Position numbers and translations under genes: made by a program. A DNA stretch of 60,530 nucleotides from a virus. Positions 32,084 to 42,118 of the stretch are shown here, in pieces. The stretch spans positions 1-60,530 of the IMG/VR virus record IMGVR_UViG_3300042938_000567; one strand, 5' to 3'. Every line of letters begins with the position of its first letter. Within the stretch, counting starts at the first letter, position 1. The notes below the pieces were generated by a model. It did not search any database, was not told the DNA's origin, and saw nothing but the letters and a program-made list of their open reading frames with translations.

Positions 32084-35000
32084 CTATCTATTCGGCAATC
32101 GCATCAAAAACTTTTTGCGATTGGATTCATACTGCTTGGCTAGCTTCTCAATCCCAGCGTATTTCTCTGGACTCATTTTTGTTTTAGCCCACTTCAAGAA
32201 TGCCCTCTTCTCTGCTTCATCCATTGGGCCACTACCCAACCGCAGAGGCTGACGATTCCTAGCTCCAGACTCCATACTCTGAATTGCATTCTTACGATCT
32301 TCTTTCGGTAATGTCTTGAGATATTCTTTGGCATAAGCCGCCGCTGTTACTGGATCATTCTTTTGTAGGTAACTCGAAATCTCTCTGTTGATCGGACTCA
32401 TCTTGCTAGGTGCAATATCCATTGGACGTTTAGTTCTGTACTCAAGTCCAGCAGATTCAGCCCAGCGACGAGCATACTTATTGATGTCAGCAACCTCTCT
32501 CCTGTACATCTCTTCCGCTACTGTTGGTGCGTCTGAGAAGCCCAATCCACTAGCTGATGTTTGGTATAGTTTTTGACTCACTCTATACATAGAAGACATC
32601 CGATTCAGATAATTATTGATGTCTCCTTTGGTGAGTGTTCCTTGGTCAGCTACGTTTGTAATGAGAGTTCCAGTCTCCTTCAATAGACTGAGTGCTGGTG
32701 GGTCTAGCGGGTTCTTGACACGCTCACGATCCTGCCAGTCCATGAAGAACTGACCATAGTTGCCGATCAATCCTAGCGCACCGATGCCAATGAGATTGTA
32801 CCATGCACGTTGAAGTCCGAGATAAAGTTCATCATCGTCTTCATCATCTTCAAGTGCTTTTAAGATGTCTTCGTAGTCTGGCCCCTTCATCATTACGCCA
32901 AACAAAACATCCCTTAAACGTAGGATAGCTTCACCACCTACATACGCAGAGGCAAGCCACATCATCACAGGGATGAGAGTTAATGCCTTTGCTTCTGCTT
33001 TGGATACCTTCTGTGGTATCTCATCCAATGAAATCTTTCGGTTATCTCCGATCTCCTTAGCTTCTGCTAGTCTGAGCCTGTATAGTAATTGTCTCGTCTC
33101 ATCTGGTAGTTGCATTGTCTCACCTTTAAACGTGACGGCTTTCCATGCTGGCTCAAATGTATTCTTCCATGCTTGACGCATGACTTGTGTAGAGAACTTC
33201 TGATACTTGAAAAGGAATTTACCAGTCGGTGTATCAATGAAGATAGGAGTCTGTGAAATCGTATAACCACCCTGAGAAGCGGTAGCGAAGTAGCGCATCA
33301 ACTTGTCTGTCTCTGGGCCGCTTCCTTGCTCAACTAGTAGCTTATCAATGTCAAAGTTGTTTCGACTTAACCATGTCGATGCTTGCTTGGAGAATGAACT
33401 ATCTGGATTCTGAGCGAAGCTAGAGAGGGTCTTTCTTAAGAATGATTTTCCGATAATCAAACTCTGTGTTCGGATCATCTGCTCTACTGGAGTGAAACCT
33501 GACCACTTCAATAAGAAGTCAGCTGTCTTCTGGCCTACCTTAGCGATTCCGTTTTGATCTAGAACTTGTTGGTGATCTCCGACGATATTCATTAGATCAC
33601 GCGAGATGATTCCTTTTTCTCTAGCGTCTTTGAGATTACTGCCTAGCTTGCGTAGCTCAATAAGGGATTCAACGTAGCTAGAAGCCGCTCCCGGCTGTCC
33701 GATCATAGCATTAAGCGTAGTGCCACCAACCATGTTCATTGTGGCTGATGCTGGGTTTCCTAACTGCAATCCCGATGCCCAGATGTTTAATGCTGCCATA
33801 CCTTTTTGGAATGGATCATTTGGAAAGTATCCTTCTACTCGTTCTTGGGCAGCGGTAATATAGTCGATTGTCCTGCGATCTCTAGTTGATGCTCTTGATC
33901 TATCCCAAAGTGTCATCGAGTTCTCACCAAGTTTCTGACCAAATTGTTCGATTCGACTAGCGTGTTGTGACCATCGTGCAACGTAATCAGTCATCACTTG
34001 CATGGAATAGTCATACAATTCCTCTGGGAGTGCTTGACCACGGGCAGATTCAATACCTGAGAAGTAGTCTTGTTGAGTACCAGTTCCCTCGTAGTTAGAA
34101 ATATAACGCTCCGCTTCTTCTGGCTTCTCGATTCTTCCAGACTTAATCAAAGCATCTACAATCTCGTTGTATTCCTTCTGATACTTGTCTGGTTCCATCA
34201 ATGCTCGTTTGTACTCTGGCTTGAGAATACGAGGGAAGAATTTCTGTATACGCCCGATTGGTCTATACCTTTGTAGCCCACGATCAAAAACTTTGATTCC
34301 GATTCTTTGGTTATCTTTACCAGATTCTTCACCAAACTTCTGCCAAGCAGTAACAATCTTCTGTGTAACTGGGTTCAGTTCATCAAAGAACTCAGCCGTA
34401 TCACGCTTGTTTTCCTGCGCGGCATAGAACATCTTAACTTCTTCATCAATCTTTTTCTTGTTTGCTTTAGATTGTTTTGCGTACTCATCAAAAGCTGGGA
34501 GAAGAATCTTGTTAGCGAATCCAAGTCGGCGTTGAGCTTGGTCGTAGTAATCATCAATAGCTGTAGCTAGTTTTTTAAACCCTGCTCTACGCAACCTATC
34601 ACTAGCAGACTCAAAGAACCCACGGACAACAGCGAAGTTCTTAATATGACTCTCAATCTTATTGTTGATTGGCATATTGTCTTCTTTGCCAATATCCAGA
34701 CCTTGAGCCATTGCTTCGGTGATTGTCTCTGCTTCTGGTTCTATTGGGGCTTCTGTTATAGCGGGAGTCTCGGCTACAGGAGTAGGCGTGATAGCGGGAG
34801 CTTTTGGGGCAACTGGCAAAGATTCCTTAATAGTTGGGGTTGGTTCTGCTTGAGTTGGTGATTTAGGGGCTTTTTTTCCCTTTTCTCTAGCAATATTTTC
34901 CGCAATTCTTTCCTCTACTGTTCCTGTTGTAGCTGGAGCTTCAAGTTCAGCCAACGCAAATGATGCGTCTATAACGGCAGCAGCCATTGTGTCGCTTTCA

Positions 35001-37723
35001 AATCCAAACAAATCTTTAATAATCCTTACGAATTGTTCAAAGATACTTGGTTCGTTTTTAACCTTGATACTTTTCAATAGGTCTTGAAACGATGGAGAAC
35101 TCCATGCCTGCGCTACAAATTCATCCAAGTTTGCCAAGGCATATAGTTCAGACCACCCAATCTTTTTGCCTGTAAATTTATTGATTATTGGTTTTTTTCT
35201 TCTGAATGCTTTTTTCTGTGAAGATGTTGCATCAATTGAAGCAAGCCCGTTTGCACCGAAATAATCATTCGTTAAACCAAGTTCATCAATAGCTTTCTTA
35301 TACAGAGAGATTAACTTCTTGATTTGCTCTGGTGTATTTTGATCTGACAATGAGTTATCTAACGCCCTTAAATACTGACTGCCACTCGCTCGCATTTTTG
35401 CTCTATCAAAAACATATTTTCTTACAGCATCAGCAGTTAGAGTATGACCAACTTCATGCACAAGTGTTGCAGGGTCTTCATAATATATTTGACCGCGATA
35501 TGTTGCTGGTATGCGAATAAATCCTTCATGAGCACGATATGCTCTGTTACCACCTTTCCCACTCTTTATGAAGTCTGCATCAAGAATCCTAAGTGGAAGT
35601 TTTGCAATCACGGAAGCTGCACGTTGCATTTTTTGAGAAGTGTTAAGTGGTCTTCCTTCACGCTCCAACTCCGATGCTCCTAGATTTTGATCTGCTAGAT
35701 ATTGCAATGCCTCTCTTGCAGTCTTGCCAAATAGTTTATTTGCAGGCAAAACATTCCCGCTAGTTATTTTTGGTTTTCTTGATCTTTCTGCTTCTTCTGC
35801 TGCAAAGTCAATAGATGGAGGCGATACTTCTCCTGCAACAGTTCTAGCGTTTCCTGCAACTCCAAATCGCTGATTCCACTTTGCTCTTGCTTCGGGGGTG
35901 GCGGCATTGATTTCTTCTGTAGTGAATCCCTGTTTTTTTGCTTCGAGTATGTATGTTGTAGCATCAGTTTGATTTACTATTTTTTCAGTTGATAATTCTC
36001 CAGCCAATGCAGCCCTTTCAAGTATGGATAACTTGCGAAGTTCAGCTTGCGCTGGCATTCTAATTTTTACAATCGCAGGAGGTATTGCAAAAAACTTTCC
36101 TTCGTATGCTTCTGTAAACCATCCATCCGGCAATCTTTGAGATTGCCTTGATTCAAATGGTTTGTTTTCAACAATAGCTTTTGCCCCTTCTGGAGTCGCG
36201 CCAAACTCTTTTGCTGTTGTGTCAATCTGTTCTTGGGTAACTTCTATGGTTTTTATTTCGTCAGGAGTTACAACTTCTGGAGTGACTTCTGTTGTGGCAA
36301 CAACTTCAGTAGTTGGAGTTACTTCTGTAACTGGGGCGATTACTTCTGGAGTAACCTCTGTTATAGGCGCGACAACTTCTGTTACTTGTGGGGTAACTTC
36401 GGCGGGTTTCTCTACAATCTGCTTGTCCAGTTCAATCTGTTGCCTCTCTGCTTCAGTTATCGTTTCCGATAATCCTAGTTTGTTAGCTTGTTCTTTGGCT
36501 TGAGCTAAAAGTTTTTGGTCAGCGGCAATGTCTAAGCGTAGTTTCGTTGCTTCTGGTGAGGTAGATTCAAGTAAGTCTAGGTCTTTTCTCTTGTTGTCTA
36601 TCCCACGCTCAAGGTTCGTAATCCCTGCTGCTATCGCTTGTGATGCTATATCTGGGGCTTCTAGGTCACGCGCCTTACGATTGGCTTCTTTGTTAATCTC
36701 TACTTCAGCCTTCTGCTCTGGACTCATTGCTTCAAATGCACCCAATGGGCCACCTATAAATGCACCAGCTACCGCGCCTGTCGTTGCACTCTCAATAGCA
36801 CCCTTGAATGTAGGAACATCGACTCCTTCTCTTTGTAGGGCTACATTCTTAGTAACTTCTTGTTGTAAGCCTTGAACAGCTTCAAGTGGCGATTCTTCGG
36901 CAACTCCCTTTAAAAGTCCTTTGATAGCACCACCAGTAACTTGTTTACCTTGCTTAGTAAGTAAGCGGGTAAAGATAGCTTCAGCACCGCGTGTAGATGC
37001 CACTGCATTCAATCCACCGCTGAGTAAAATCTGATCTAGGTTCTTGCCTAATGTTGATTGCGCTTCAGTTGCTATCGAGTTAGCTTTATCTTCAGATACA
37101 CCTTGCTCACGCAGATGTTCTAGCGTGGATTGGTAGATGTCTCCTTTAGCTTGGCCTACACCTTGAGCAAAACCAAGGGCAGCTTGTGTTCCGATAATCC
37201 CAACCTTAGTAAACTGCGCGGCCTTTCCTAGTACACCAGTGGCAAGTTGGGGAACCATATACCCAGCACTCATTGCTGTCATTTCAAGAGGAGCTTTAGC
37301 GAATGCCTCAAGACCAGCGATTACTTTATCGTAGACTCCTTTATCTTGTGCATCCTTGAGAATCCTAGCAATCTCTTCATCGTCTTTCTTGGACTCAGCA
37401 GATACTAGGCTACCAACCCACTTCTCGTATCCAGCCAATTCTTTAGACATCACATTGTCTGCGCCGAATAGATCAGTGAAACTTTTTGCAGAACTGATTC
37501 CACCTTGAGCAAACTTCAACGGAATATCTGCTACTTGTCTTAGTAAACCAGATGACTCTTCTGGTGCTGATATTGGTTCTTGAGTAACATTCTGCTTTAG
37601 GAATGTATCAATATCAAATGCAGTTTCTTTGGGTTGAACTGATTGAGGTTTCTCTGTCTGACTCTCATTTTCAACAACGCCACTTCCACTTTCTTTTAGA
37701 AAAACGTCTATGTCGAAAGCCAT
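32084..37723 (-). CDS. giant polyvalent/ejected virion protein with zincin metallopeptidase motif
   Basis: 1879 residues. The N-terminus has two FDIDxFLK modules, then a hydrophobic region (about 130-190) and coiled stretches. Residues about 445-500 are Thr/Glu/Val/Pro repeats (TEVTPEV). LVHEVGHTL gives HExxH at 756-760, with a possible third ligand in NLDEFVAQ (Glu868). The rest is helical. Large internal proteins with several effector domains are ejected with phage DNA; the peptidase could cut host protein or peptidoglycan cross-bridge. Confidence 0.65.
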   Translation of the reverse strand: MAFDIDVFLKESGSGVVENESQTEKPQSVQPKETAFDIDTFLKQNVTQEPISAPEESSGLLRQVADIPLKFAQGGISSAKSFTDLFGADNVMSKELAGYEKWVGSLVSAESKKDDEEIARILKDAQDKGVYDKVIAGLEAFAKAPLEMTAMSAGYMVPQLATGVLGKAAQFTKVGIIGTQAALGFAQGVGQAKGDIYQSTLEHLREQGVSEDKANSIATEAQSTLGKNLDQILLSGGLNAVASTRGAEAIFTRLLTKQGKQVTGGAIKGLLKGVAEESPLEAVQGLQQEVTKNVALQREGVDVPTFKGAIESATTGAVAGAFIGGPLGAFEAMSPEQKAEVEINKEANRKARDLEAPDIASQAIAAGITNLERGIDNKRKDLDLLESTSPEATKLRLDIAADQKLLAQAKEQANKLGLSETITEAERQQIELDKQIVEKPAEVTPQVTEVVAPITEVTPEVIAPVTEVTPTTEVVATTEVTPEVVTPDEIKTIEVTQEQIDTTAKEFGATPEGAKAIVENKPFESRQSQRLPDGWFTEAYEGKFFAIPPAIVKIRMPAQAELRKLSILERAALAGELSTEKIVNQTDATTYILEAKKQGFTTEEINAATPEARAKWNQRFGVAGNARTVAGEVSPPSIDFAAEEAERSRKPKITSGNVLPANKLFGKTAREALQYLADQNLGASELEREGRPLNTSQKMQRAASVIAKLPLRILDADFIKSGKGGNRAYRAHEGFIRIPATYRGQIYYEDPATLVHEVGHTLTADAVRKYVFDRAKMRASGSQYLRALDNSLSDQNTPEQIKKLISLYKKAIDELGLTNDYFGANGLASIDATSSQKKAFRRKKPIINKFTGKKIGWSELYALANLDEFVAQAWSSPSFQDLLKSIKVKNEPSIFEQFVRIIKDLFGFESDTMAAAVIDASFALAELEAPATTGTVEERIAENIAREKGKKAPKSPTQAEPTPTIKESLPVAPKAPAITPTPVAETPAITEAPIEPEAETITEAMAQGLDIGKEDNMPINNKIESHIKNFAVVRGFFESASDRLRRAGFKKLATAIDDYYDQAQRRLGFANKILLPAFDEYAKQSKANKKKIDEEVKMFYAAQENKRDTAEFFDELNPVTQKIVTAWQKFGEESGKDNQRIGIKVFDRGLQRYRPIGRIQKFFPRILKPEYKRALMEPDKYQKEYNEIVDALIKSGRIEKPEEAERYISNYEGTGTQQDYFSGIESARGQALPEELYDYSMQVMTDYVARWSQHASRIEQFGQKLGENSMTLWDRSRASTRDRRTIDYITAAQERVEGYFPNDPFQKGMAALNIWASGLQLGNPASATMNMVGGTTLNAMIGQPGAASSYVESLIELRKLGSNLKDAREKGIISRDLMNIVGDHQQVLDQNGIAKVGQKTADFLLKWSGFTPVEQMIRTQSLIIGKSFLRKTLSSFAQNPDSSFSKQASTWLSRNNFDIDKLLVEQGSGPETDKLMRYFATASQGGYTISQTPIFIDTPTGKFLFKYQKFSTQVMRQAWKNTFEPAWKAVTFKGETMQLPDETRQLLYRLRLAEAKEIGDNRKISLDEIPQKVSKAEAKALTLIPVMMWLASAYVGGEAILRLRDVLFGVMMKGPDYEDILKALEDDEDDDELYLGLQRAWYNLIGIGALGLIGNYGQFFMDWQDRERVKNPLDPPALSLLKETGTLITNVADQGTLTKGDINNYLNRMSSMYRVSQKLYQTSASGLGFSDAPTVAEEMYRREVADINKYARRWAESAGLEYRTKRPMDIAPSKMSPINREISSYLQKNDPVTAAAYAKEYLKTLPKEDRKNAIQSMESGARNRQPLRLGSGPMDEAEKRAFLKWAKTKMSPEKYAGIEKLAKQYESNRKKFLMRLPNR
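36457..36472. promoter_or_regulatory. palindromic site 12 (TTATCG-TTTC-CGATAA)
   Basis: Perfect arms inside the giant virion protein gene. Confidence 0.75.
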
Positions 37724-37726
37724 TTA

Positions 37727-39256
37727 TTATATTCCTAATTGTTGTCTGATTGCTTCGGCAGCTTGAGCAGCCTTTGGATCATTGGGATTCTTCCTTACCC
37801 ACTCTATAGCTGGTTTTAGGTTTGCCAAGATATTAAATTCTTTTTTCAGACCCTCAAGATCAGTGCCTTGAAGTGCCGCTTTTTTGGCGCGAGGTAGGTA
37901 ATCTATTGTTTCTGGCATTTCACCCTTAGCCAATCCAGCAAGAGTTTGTTCAAGTCTTGTGACTGTCTCGATTACCCTAGATACTTCTTGAACTGTTTTA
38001 TTTTTACCTGCTACAGTTTCAGTTTTTTGTATTTTTTCTAACTTTGCTGCGAATGGATTCCCTGCTGCTTCTGGGATTTGTGGAGCAACTGGGCCAGCTT
38101 GTACTGCTGGTAGTCCGGGTTGAGGCTTTGCTTTATCTTCAGCCTTACGCTTCATTGGAATATATTTAACGTCAGCAGTCTCACCAGCAGTTTTAATTGT
38201 ATTTATTGCGTCATATTCATCAGATGACAACTCCACTTCTGTTGTGGTTCCGTTGCTTGTGACTATTGCCTTATACAATCTATCGTTTCCTTCACCTTCA
38301 GTATCAAGATCAACATTATTTATTAGATCATTTCCAGACAGCTTAGTGATTGCTTTAAGGTCTTTGCTTGCCTTCATCTTTCTAGCAGCAACTTGGAGTT
38401 TATCAATATCAGTTTTGAATTTATCTGATTCCGATTTAAACTTTAATACTTCTTTTTTAGTTTCTTCTTTTGATTGGTTTCCACCAAGTTCCATTTTTCT
38501 TTTTACTTCAGTTTCAACATCTTTAATTTCTCTTTTCCCAATAACGCTATCAACGGGAACTCCAAACTCTTGAAGAAAACTTGCATCATACATTTGCTCA
38601 TCTGGCTTGAGTTGATATGTATCATCTACTTGTTGTGGGCCGACCATGACTCCTTCTGTTTCGGCTACAGGCTTATTTACATCAAATGGTGTAGTTAAGT
38701 CAACTTGTTGTTGTTGATTGTCACCGAGGACTGGTAATGGGCCTTCTGGTTGATTAACATTAGGAACAATCGCAACACCATCTGGCCCAATGCGCGGTTG
38801 TGTTGCTGGTATCCCAGTTCTTGCGGCGGGTTGTGATGGTGTGACGCTAGTTGTAGTATAATCTGTTAATGTATCACCCGTGCCATCAGTTCCAAACCTA
38901 TCAAATGCGTCCACTTCTTCTTGTGTAAGTTGTCTTCCACCAGCCTTTGCCCTAGATACATCAATCTGCTGACCCTTAAAGTAATCATCAGAAGCAAACT
39001 GACCAGCCTTGAATGCCATCTGGGTAATGTTCTGGATGTAGGGATTGTTAGGATTCTCCATAGCTATTGCCATGATCTTGCTGAATCCTGCGCCGCTTTT
39101 ACCAGAGTCGAAGTCTGTCATGGCAGATTTGAAGGCTTCTTGCATTCCGGGTAGTGCATTCTTGTATTGGTTTTGTAATGCAACAGTCTGGAATGTTGAG
39201 GAGATTTGACCACCCAGTTGTGCTAGGTTACTTGCTAATATATTATCTTCGGCCAT
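37727..39256 (-). CDS. putative internal virion (ejection) protein, 509 residues
   Basis: Helical Gln/Lys/Glu-rich protein (YKNALPGMQEAFKSAMTDFD). The middle is Pro/Gln-rich and disordered; a basic coiled segment covers about 250-300. It ends six bases before the giant protein. Position and composition match the middle ejection protein of T7-like virions; no enzyme motif seen. Confidence 0.5.
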   Translation of the reverse strand: MAEDNILASNLAQLGGQISSTFQTVALQNQYKNALPGMQEAFKSAMTDFDSGKSGAGFSKIMAIAMENPNNPYIQNITQMAFKAGQFASDDYFKGQQIDVSRAKAGGRQLTQEEVDAFDRFGTDGTGDTLTDYTTTSVTPSQPAARTGIPATQPRIGPDGVAIVPNVNQPEGPLPVLGDNQQQQVDLTTPFDVNKPVAETEGVMVGPQQVDDTYQLKPDEQMYDASFLQEFGVPVDSVIGKREIKDVETEVKRKMELGGNQSKEETKKEVLKFKSESDKFKTDIDKLQVAARKMKASKDLKAITKLSGNDLINNVDLDTEGEGNDRLYKAIVTSNGTTTEVELSSDEYDAINTIKTAGETADVKYIPMKRKAEDKAKPQPGLPAVQAGPVAPQIPEAAGNPFAAKLEKIQKTETVAGKNKTVQEVSRVIETVTRLEQTLAGLAKGEMPETIDYLPRAKKAALQGTDLEGLKKEFNILANLKPAIEWVRKNPNDPKAAQAAEAIRQQLGI

Positions 39257-39261
39257 AATAG

Positions 39262-40077
39262 TTATCTTCCGTAAACTGGTAATGTAGCTTTTGGAACAGT
39301 TCCAGTCGCTGATTGGAACATTCCTGTAAGATTTGTTCCCGGTTTCATTCCTCCTTGCATAAAGCCTCCTGCTAATGGATTAGTCATTCCTCCTCCGAAT
39401 TGGCCAATTCCACCTCCACCGCCACCGCCATCAGCACTTCCTCCACCCATCATAGGTAGTGTAGTTCCAAGAAGTCCTAGTGATGCTCCACCTGTAAATG
39501 GAGCAGCTCCAATTGCTACAGCAGTTCCTACTGCACCAATAATCTGATTGGTTTTAGATGCTTGGTTAGCAGCATTTACTTTAGCATCGTATTGTTCTGC
39601 TGCCGCTTTTTGTTGTCCATACGATTGTGATGGGCCAACAAATCCTGCTGTTTCAAATGGATCATAAGCAAATGAGTCAGCTAGTTGCTGCCAGCCCATT
39701 GCTGTGCTAACTCCTTTTTCTTGGAGTTGTGTAGATTGTAATCCGAATTGCCTTGGAACCATACCTTGCGCCATCTGGAATCCACCAGCCCTACCCGCTG
39801 TTGCTGGGTTGAATCCTGCACCACCAAACTCAGCAATGTTTCGCATGGTTTGTTCTTGTACATCTTGAGGGAGTTCTCCCCTCATCCATGATGCTGTAAT
39901 ATCACTAGCTTGCCTACGTTGGGCAGTAGCCCCCGGCATGACTCGTTCAATCTCAGCCAACCTAGCGGCGGTCGCTTTTTGCGCTGACTCAGTATACGAT
40001 GGCAAGTCTTTTGCTAACGCAACTCCGGGGCGTTCGATATATTGTGCTGTCTTAGATGTTTTCGCTTTACCACCCAT
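39262..40077 (-). CDS. putative internal virion protein with hydrophobic segment
   Basis: 271 residues. Helical N-terminal half, then IIGAVGTAVAIGAAPFTGGA, which could insert in a membrane, and a Gly/Met-rich tail. It resembles gp14-type ejection proteins that form a channel in the host envelope. It lies in line with the two larger internal protein genes. Confidence 0.5.
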   Translation of the reverse strand: MGGKAKTSKTAQYIERPGVALAKDLPSYTESAQKATAARLAEIERVMPGATAQRRQASDITASWMRGELPQDVQEQTMRNIAEFGGAGFNPATAGRAGGFQMAQGMVPRQFGLQSTQLQEKGVSTAMGWQQLADSFAYDPFETAGFVGPSQSYGQQKAAAEQYDAKVNAANQASKTNQIIGAVGTAVAIGAAPFTGGASLGLLGTTLPMMGGGSADGGGGGGGIGQFGGGMTNPLAGGFMQGGMKPGTNLTGMFQSATGTVPKATLPVYGR

Positions 40078-40079
40078 GA

Positions 40080-40430
40080 TTAAACCCCTGCCTTTCTAGC
40101 AAACTCATCCCATTTATATGCGTGTAATTTACTGCTTCCCCTACGCAACCACAAAACCCAATCTTGTTTATTTGGAAAAATCCTTTTAATATGTTCAAAC
40201 AAAGATTCACTAGTTGCGTTAGCAGCTAGTTCAATAAACCATGCGTTAGTATTCGATGTTTGCATATCTATATCTTTTGTTTCTGGATCGTAATTTAATT
40301 CGCTTGCTAGAATAAATAGTTTCTTTGTTATAAATACAAGCCCGAAATCTTTGTGCCAGTCGATTCTTTCTTGTAAAGGTTCTTCTCCATATTGTAATTG
40401 CCACTTGTTAGCTAGATCGTATGCCGTCAT
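40080..40430 (-). CDS. hypothetical protein, 116 residues
   Basis: MTAYDLANKWQLQYGEEPLQ; acidic and aromatic with WVLWLRRGSSKLHAYKWDEF. A/T-rich. It overlaps the tail adaptor gene by four bases. No family recognised; coupled to the tail genes. Confidence 0.55.
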   Translation of the reverse strand: MTAYDLANKWQLQYGEEPLQERIDWHKDFGLVFITKKLFILASELNYDPETKDIDMQTSNTNAWFIELAANATSESLFEHIKRIFPNKQDWVLWLRRGSSKLHAYKWDEFARKAGV

Positions 40431-41389
40431 CTATACAAGAAGTAGTCGTTAGCTGATGGAGAAAGTAAATCAGAACCGATTAGGTTCTCTGCTCTGCTAT
40501 AGTTAGCAAAGCGAATCGGAGCGGCAGTTGGTATCTCTTCACCTTCCATTTCCTTCTCTTGCTCTTTGATAGCAAGGTCTAGGTTCATCAAGAACTCTTG
40601 CGCCTTCCTGTTGTCTCTGGAGTTCAGAGCAAGGATAGCGTAGATCATTGCATCTGGGATGAACTCGACTAGTTCTTGTTCATCTACCAGATCAAAGTAT
40701 CTCTTAGAAGCATACAGAGTGATGCACTCGCACGTTTTTGGTGCTTTGAATCTACGGAATGATGGGTTAACATCATTAGGTTGGTAGACAGAGATTAATG
40801 TTTTTGCTTCCAGCGAGGTATCGTAAGCATAGATTCTTACTCTTCCTTTGGTTGCTGGTTTAGATACTGATCTAACTCCTTTGATCAATAGATCAGATTG
40901 AGCTAGTGTTGGAGGATTAACCCCAGTTACTTTGATTGTATGATAGGTATCATACTGGTCTTGTACCTCAAATGTTAGAGTCACGCCGATGTCTTCTGCG
41001 CTTTCTAACATCACTCCCAAACGATAGAAGTGGGTGGTGTAGTCTCTGAAGAGAACGTGCTTTCCTCCTACCTCCGTAATCAAACGATGGCAAGATTGAT
41101 CAGCATTCAACGCAAAAGCATTGGTAGCATTGAACCATTCATCAGCTAACGATGCTGATTCATTCCCTACCCACGCGAGCTTGATTTGCTCATAGCGGTT
41201 AGGCAGAGTGAAGCAGTCGTTAACGCAACAAATCTGGACATACTCTTCTTGGCTACTCCATGCCCGTTTATTCCATAGCAAGCGTCTAGCCTGATTGATT
41301 GCTTTGAAAGCTCTCTCATCAGAACACACGCCACTATCTCCGACAAAACCCTTAACGAGTTCTGCCATCTCTTTGAGGGTATCACCCAT
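40427..41389 (-). CDS. tail tubular protein A-like adaptor
   Basis: 320 residues. The helical N-terminus (FKAINQARRLLWNKRAW) is followed by a beta-rich body and a helical C-terminus (DAMIYAILALNSRDNRKAQE), like gp11/gp4 adaptors that extend the portal. It lies upstream of the internal proteins and downstream of the presumed tube B. Its ATG lies at the edge of palindromic site 13. Confidence 0.6.
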   Translation of the reverse strand: MGDTLKEMAELVKGFVGDSGVCSDERAFKAINQARRLLWNKRAWSSQEEYVQICCVNDCFTLPNRYEQIKLAWVGNESASLADEWFNATNAFALNADQSCHRLITEVGGKHVLFRDYTTHFYRLGVMLESAEDIGVTLTFEVQDQYDTYHTIKVTGVNPPTLAQSDLLIKGVRSVSKPATKGRVRIYAYDTSLEAKTLISVYQPNDVNPSFRRFKAPKTCECITLYASKRYFDLVDEQELVEFIPDAMIYAILALNSRDNRKAQEFLMNLDLAIKEQEKEMEGEEIPTAAPIRFANYSRAENLIGSDLLSPSANDYFLYR

Positions 41390-41404
41390 TATCGTTAACG
41401 ATAA
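41389..41404. promoter_or_regulatory. palindromic site 13 (TTATCG-TTAA-CGATAA)
   Basis: Perfect palindrome touching the ATG of 40427-41389, so it covers the translation start region. Confidence 0.8.
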
Positions 41405-41563
41405 TTACTTCTGGTAGCCTTGACGTGGAGTGCCAGCAGTCGTGTAGACGCTAGGCTTTTTGGCTCCAAGGTTTGGCATATTGCCCATTCCTTCGCCAAT
41501 CTTACCGCGAGTTGGTGCGCCGCCAGAGACGAGGCGAGGATCAGTTCCTTTTAGTGGTGTCAT
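41405..41563 (-). CDS. 52-residue Gly/Lys/Pro-rich protein
   Basis: MTPLKGTDPRLVSGGAPTRG, then KKPSVYTTAGTPRQGYQK. The low-complexity basic composition suggests a small unfolded virion component or peptide cement. Its stop touches palindromic site 13. No family recognised. Confidence 0.5.
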   Translation of the reverse strand: MTPLKGTDPRLVSGGAPTRGKIGEGMGNMPNLGAKKPSVYTTAGTPRQGYQK

Positions 41564-41590
41564 ATATTTGGTTTTCTTATGGCTTATTAC

Positions 41591-42118
41591 TTACGAAGTG
41601 TGAACCGCCATCCAGTCTACACTTGTTATTTCCGCAATGTTATTCTCAATGCGGATTGAAAATCCTGTTGTTGTTTTACTCCCTGTACTCAGGGAGAATA
41701 GTGGAGTTGGTTGTGCTGAAATAGTAGCACCACAGATAGGAGTAATAGATGCTCCGTAGGTCGCTGTTGGTAGTCCTGTGAACGAGACCGTTTGAATTGA
41801 GTCACCAGTGGGGATACTTGAGATAGTTCCGTATCTTACTTTAACTACTGGGTTAGCTTCAAGAACATCAATGCGTAGATCAAGTGCTGTTCCTTCTGCT
41901 TCTAACGCATCAATCTGATTCTGTTGGTCAGCTAAATCTTCTTCAATCTGAGCGATCTGTTCTGGCGTTACGTCACCTAAGCCGGGTACATTGATCGTTC
42001 CGTTGACTAGAACAACGTCAATAAATTCTTGCAAGATTTCTGACCAGTTTCCTGTAGGGCAGAAATCAATTGGAACATTTGGAAATGTTAAGGCTGGACT
42101 GGAATCTTGATTATCCAT
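41591..42118 (-). CDS. putative tail needle/fibre protein
   Basis: 175 residues from the ATG at 42118 (MDNQDSSPALTFPNVPIDF), overlapping the tube B stop by eight bases. A coiled coil covers about 60-95 (QIAQIEEDLADQQNQIDALE). The C-terminal part is a beta domain (VSFTGLPTATYGASITPICG) of receptor-tip type. It probably lies at the tail end. Confidence 0.6.
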   Translation of the reverse strand: MDNQDSSPALTFPNVPIDFCPTGNWSEILQEFIDVVLVNGTINVPGLGDVTPEQIAQIEEDLADQQNQIDALEAEGTALDLRIDVLEANPVVKVRYGTISSIPTGDSIQTVSFTGLPTATYGASITPICGATISAQPTPLFSLSTGSKTTTGFSIRIENNIAEITSVDWMAVHTS

